Position numbers and translations under genes: made by a program. Shown piece by piece: positions 5,873-6,997 of a stretch of 6,997 bases of DNA. Numbering within the stretch: position 1 is the first letter of the stretch; every line of letters starts with the position of its first letter. The DNA lies in NCBI GenBank assembly GCA_002413385.1, contig DHWW01000145.1, positions 1,735-8,731 on the forward strand, read 5' to 3'. This stretch comes from Granulicella sp. UBA5172 (GTDB lineage Bacteria; Acidobacteriota; Terriglobia; Terriglobales; Acidobacteriaceae). The notes under the pieces were generated by a model. That model searched no databases and had not been told where the DNA came from. It was given only the letters and a program-made list of their open reading frames with translations.

Positions 5873-6712
5873 CTAAAATCCCTCCTGAGGTATCCGTACA
5901 ACTTGCACGTTTCCGTCATGCACCTCATTTAGAGTCAGGGATAGGCGAACGTATTCAATGCTATCTCCGACGTCTTTCTCGTCGAACGTATAGGTGTGAG
6001 GAAAACGAAAATAGCTCGGGCTACTGCGAAAGCGCCCCAAACCGTCGTCCCACATTCTCCCCTGCGTTACCCTGACCCAATAAGTGCCGGGAGCTACGCC
6101 AGTGAGTTCTACGGTGTCACCCGCCCGCACATATTTGGACTGCACAACTTCGAGCGATTCCGCGCCAATTAGAAGAACCACAGAATCCCTATCGCTGCTG
6201 CAAATAAGCCTCAGCAATCCGCGTCCTTTCGGGTCGGATGCTGGACTTAGATCGTCGCCTGTGGCGTGGCGAGGAGTCGTGGACACCGGAGGATCGCCAC
6301 AGCCAATGCCGAAGCAGGGGTTGCCATATCTGTCGGTGAGATCGGCGTTAGAATTCCTGCTTGGAACTGAGGAACTTGGCGCAGTCTTTGTTGGTAGAGG
6401 CTTGAATGTACCAGGAATGCCGTTTAGCCGAGTTGCCTTAGTGCCCGACGCTGGAGGAGCATCCTCGTATTCACCGGGTTGTAGAACAACCGGACTATTC
6501 GTTTGGGTAGGTGCCGAGGGCCCAAGCACCTTGTACCCCGTAGGCACGTCGCTGAACTGCTGCGGCATAGGCTTGACCGCTGTGGCAGCATAGGGATCAA
6601 CCTGTGCCGCTGATGCGGATGTGTTCGCTGCGGAAGGTGGCGGGATGGCGGTAGCGGCATAGGGATCGAACTGCTCGGAAGGCTGTGCTGAGCGTCTTCC
6701 AGCCCAAAACAC
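5873..6712 (-). CDS. Hypothetical Pro/Ser-rich protein with C-terminal beta-rich domain, probably missing its N-terminus
   Basis: I do not recognise a named family. From the GTG at 6712 the frame gives 279 residues. Residues 1-165 are low complexity, rich in Pro, Ala, Ser and Thr, with the motif DPYAATA twice (16-22 and 39-45). Residues about 166-279 look folded and beta-rich: a hydrophobic start (GLLRLICSSDRDSVVLLIG), then AGDTVELTGVAPGTYWVRV, a Trp/Arg/Phe-rich stretch, and TLNEVHDGNVQ before the end. The APGTYWVRV segment recalls carboxypeptidase-regulatory-like beta-sandwich domains, from memory only. The GTG lacks a ribosome binding site, and the frame stays open for 37 codons upstream to a TGA at 6824-6826 without any ATG, GTG or TTG. 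That extension encodes a hydrophobic stretch (WLPIHTVTVLAVFWAG, 6698-6745) preceded by basic residues, as in a signal anchor. The gene is thus likely cut at its 5' end beside the transposase. Base composition looks less GC-rich than its neighbours. It precedes recN by 84 bp, with a terminator between. Confidence 0.6.
   Translation of the reverse strand: MFWAGRRSAQPSEQFDPYAATAIPPPSAANTSASAAQVDPYAATAVKPMPQQFSDVPTGYKVLGPSAPTQTNSPVVLQPGEYEDAPPASGTKATRLNGIPGTFKPLPTKTAPSSSVPSRNSNADLTDRYGNPCFGIGCGDPPVSTTPRHATGDDLSPASDPKGRGLLRLICSSDRDSVVLLIGAESLEVVQSKYVRAGDTVELTGVAPGTYWVRVTQGRMWDDGLGRFRSSPSYFRFPHTYTFDEKDVGDSIEYVRLSLTLNEVHDGNVQVVRIPQEGF
6578..6598 (-). repeat. DPYAATA-coding repeat, copy 2
   Basis: Second copy of the DPYAATA-coding stretch (residues 39-45). 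The match to copy 1 is clear at protein level, and the DNA is also similar (catagggatc in both). Confidence 0.5.
6647..6667 (-). repeat. DPYAATA-coding repeat, copy 1
   Basis: This stretch encodes DPYAATA at residues 16-22 of the hypothetical protein. A second copy follows 23 residues later at 6578-6598. Both sit in the disordered Pro/Ala-rich part. They may be short linear motifs or remnants of an internal duplication. Confidence 0.5.
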
Positions 6713-6790
6713 AGCTAGTACCGTGACCGTATGTATAGGTAACCAGCGTTGGTACTTGGCTCGGGCCAGGTCTGGCTGTATAGCTGAGTC
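6713..6790. other. Spacer between the hypothetical gene and the transposase, probable IS left end
   Basis: This 78-bp stretch separates two divergent reading frames. On the minus strand it continues the hypothetical gene's frame in phase and encodes most of a hydrophobic helix. If 6791 begins an IS630-type transposase, the element's left terminal inverted repeat and the TA target dinucleotide should lie here; several TA steps are present (for example around 6716-6740 and 6780). The other end is outside the window, so the boundary cannot be placed. A small bulged hairpin (GTACCA...TGGTTAC on the minus strand) lies near 6738-6755. No strong promoter was recognised on either strand. Confidence 0.35.
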
Positions 6791-6997
6791 ATGGGCAGAG
6801 GCGTCAGGTTTCAGATCAAGCTTTCAGCGCGAGATCGCCGGCAGTTGGACGAATTGTTGAGCGGCGGCTTGCAATCGGTACGCACGACATTACGTGCATT
6901 GGCTTTGCGGCAAATGGATCAGGGACAGCCCACGCCTGTGGTGGGCGGGAATCTTGGTCTTTCCGCCAAAGCCGTCTGGCAAATCGGCAAGCGGTAT
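6791..6997 (+). CDS. IS630-family-like transposase, N-terminal helix-turn-helix part (partial)
   Basis: The frame runs from ATG 6791 to the window end, giving 69 residues with no stop. It opens MGRGVRFQIKLSARDRRQLD, continues with an Arg/Leu-rich helix (SVRTTLRALALRQMDQGQ) and then a helix-turn-helix-like segment (GGNLGLSAKAVWQIGKRY). This is the N-terminal DNA-binding layout of IS630/Tc1-mariner-type transposases; the DDE catalytic domain would lie beyond the window. A TGA two codons before the ATG closes the frame upstream, and no good ribosome binding site is visible. It is the only plus-strand gene and points away from the truncated hypothetical gene, as expected for an insertion. It could instead be an orphan HTH protein or the first part of a split or frameshifted transposase, which this fragment cannot distinguish. 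Confidence 0.7.
   Translation, partial: MGRGVRFQIKLSARDRRQLDELLSGGLQSVRTTLRALALRQMDQGQPTPVVGGNLGLSAKAVWQIGKRY

Noticed and set aside
4299..5932. Plus-strand open frames opposite recN (4299-5312 and 5042-5932)
   Set aside because: Both are Ser- or Arg/Gln-rich mirror frames of recN with no domains or ribosome binding sites.
1..6997. tRNA, rRNA or riboswitch genes
   Set aside because: No cloverleaf, rRNA-like conserved block or recognised riboswitch core was seen on either strand when read by eye.

Overview
This 7.0-kb, GC-rich window is from a bacterial chromosome. The protein families and their order (IspH, squalene-hopene cyclase, HpnH) suggest a hopanoid-making soil bacterium, most likely an Acidobacteriota/Terriglobia relative. 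That placement is inferred from gene style and remembered homologues; no 16S or other phylogenetic marker is present. Almost everything is transcribed leftwards (minus strand). The exception is a partial transposase at the right edge.

Layout in transcription order, right to left. (1) 6791-6997 (+): the N-terminal part of an IS630-type transposase running off the window. (2) 6712-5873 (-): a low-complexity, proline/serine-rich protein of unknown function with a C-terminal beta-rich domain. Its reading frame continues upstream towards the transposase and encodes a hydrophobic helix there, but has no start codon, so its N-terminus has probably been lost. (3) 5788-4052 (-): recN, the SMC-like DNA-repair ATPase, preceded by a likely terminator and an extended -10 promoter. 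A 25-bp tandem repeat array (about four units) covers its 3' end and stop codon. (4) 3862-3716 (-): a 48-residue Cys/His-rich, metallothionein-like protein with a strong ribosome binding site. (5) 3626-2607 (-): ispH, last enzyme of the MEP isoprenoid pathway, with a GTG start and a -10 box placed as in leaderless mRNAs. (6) 2537-519 (-): squalene-hopene cyclase. (7) 434-1 (-): hpnH, the radical-SAM adenosylhopane synthase, cut by the window edge.

The left half forms a logical operon, ispH-shc-hpnH: IspH makes IPP/DMAPP, these feed squalene synthesis encoded elsewhere, Shc cyclises squalene to hopene, and HpnH adds the adenosyl group that starts C35 extended hopanoids. RecN and the metallothionein-like gene are upstream neighbours with no obvious pathway link. 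I see no CRISPR array, tRNA or rRNA, and no clearly new multi-gene system. The least ordinary parts are the small metal-binding gene with its foldable leader, the repeat array at the recN end, and the decapitated gene beside the IS630 transposase.
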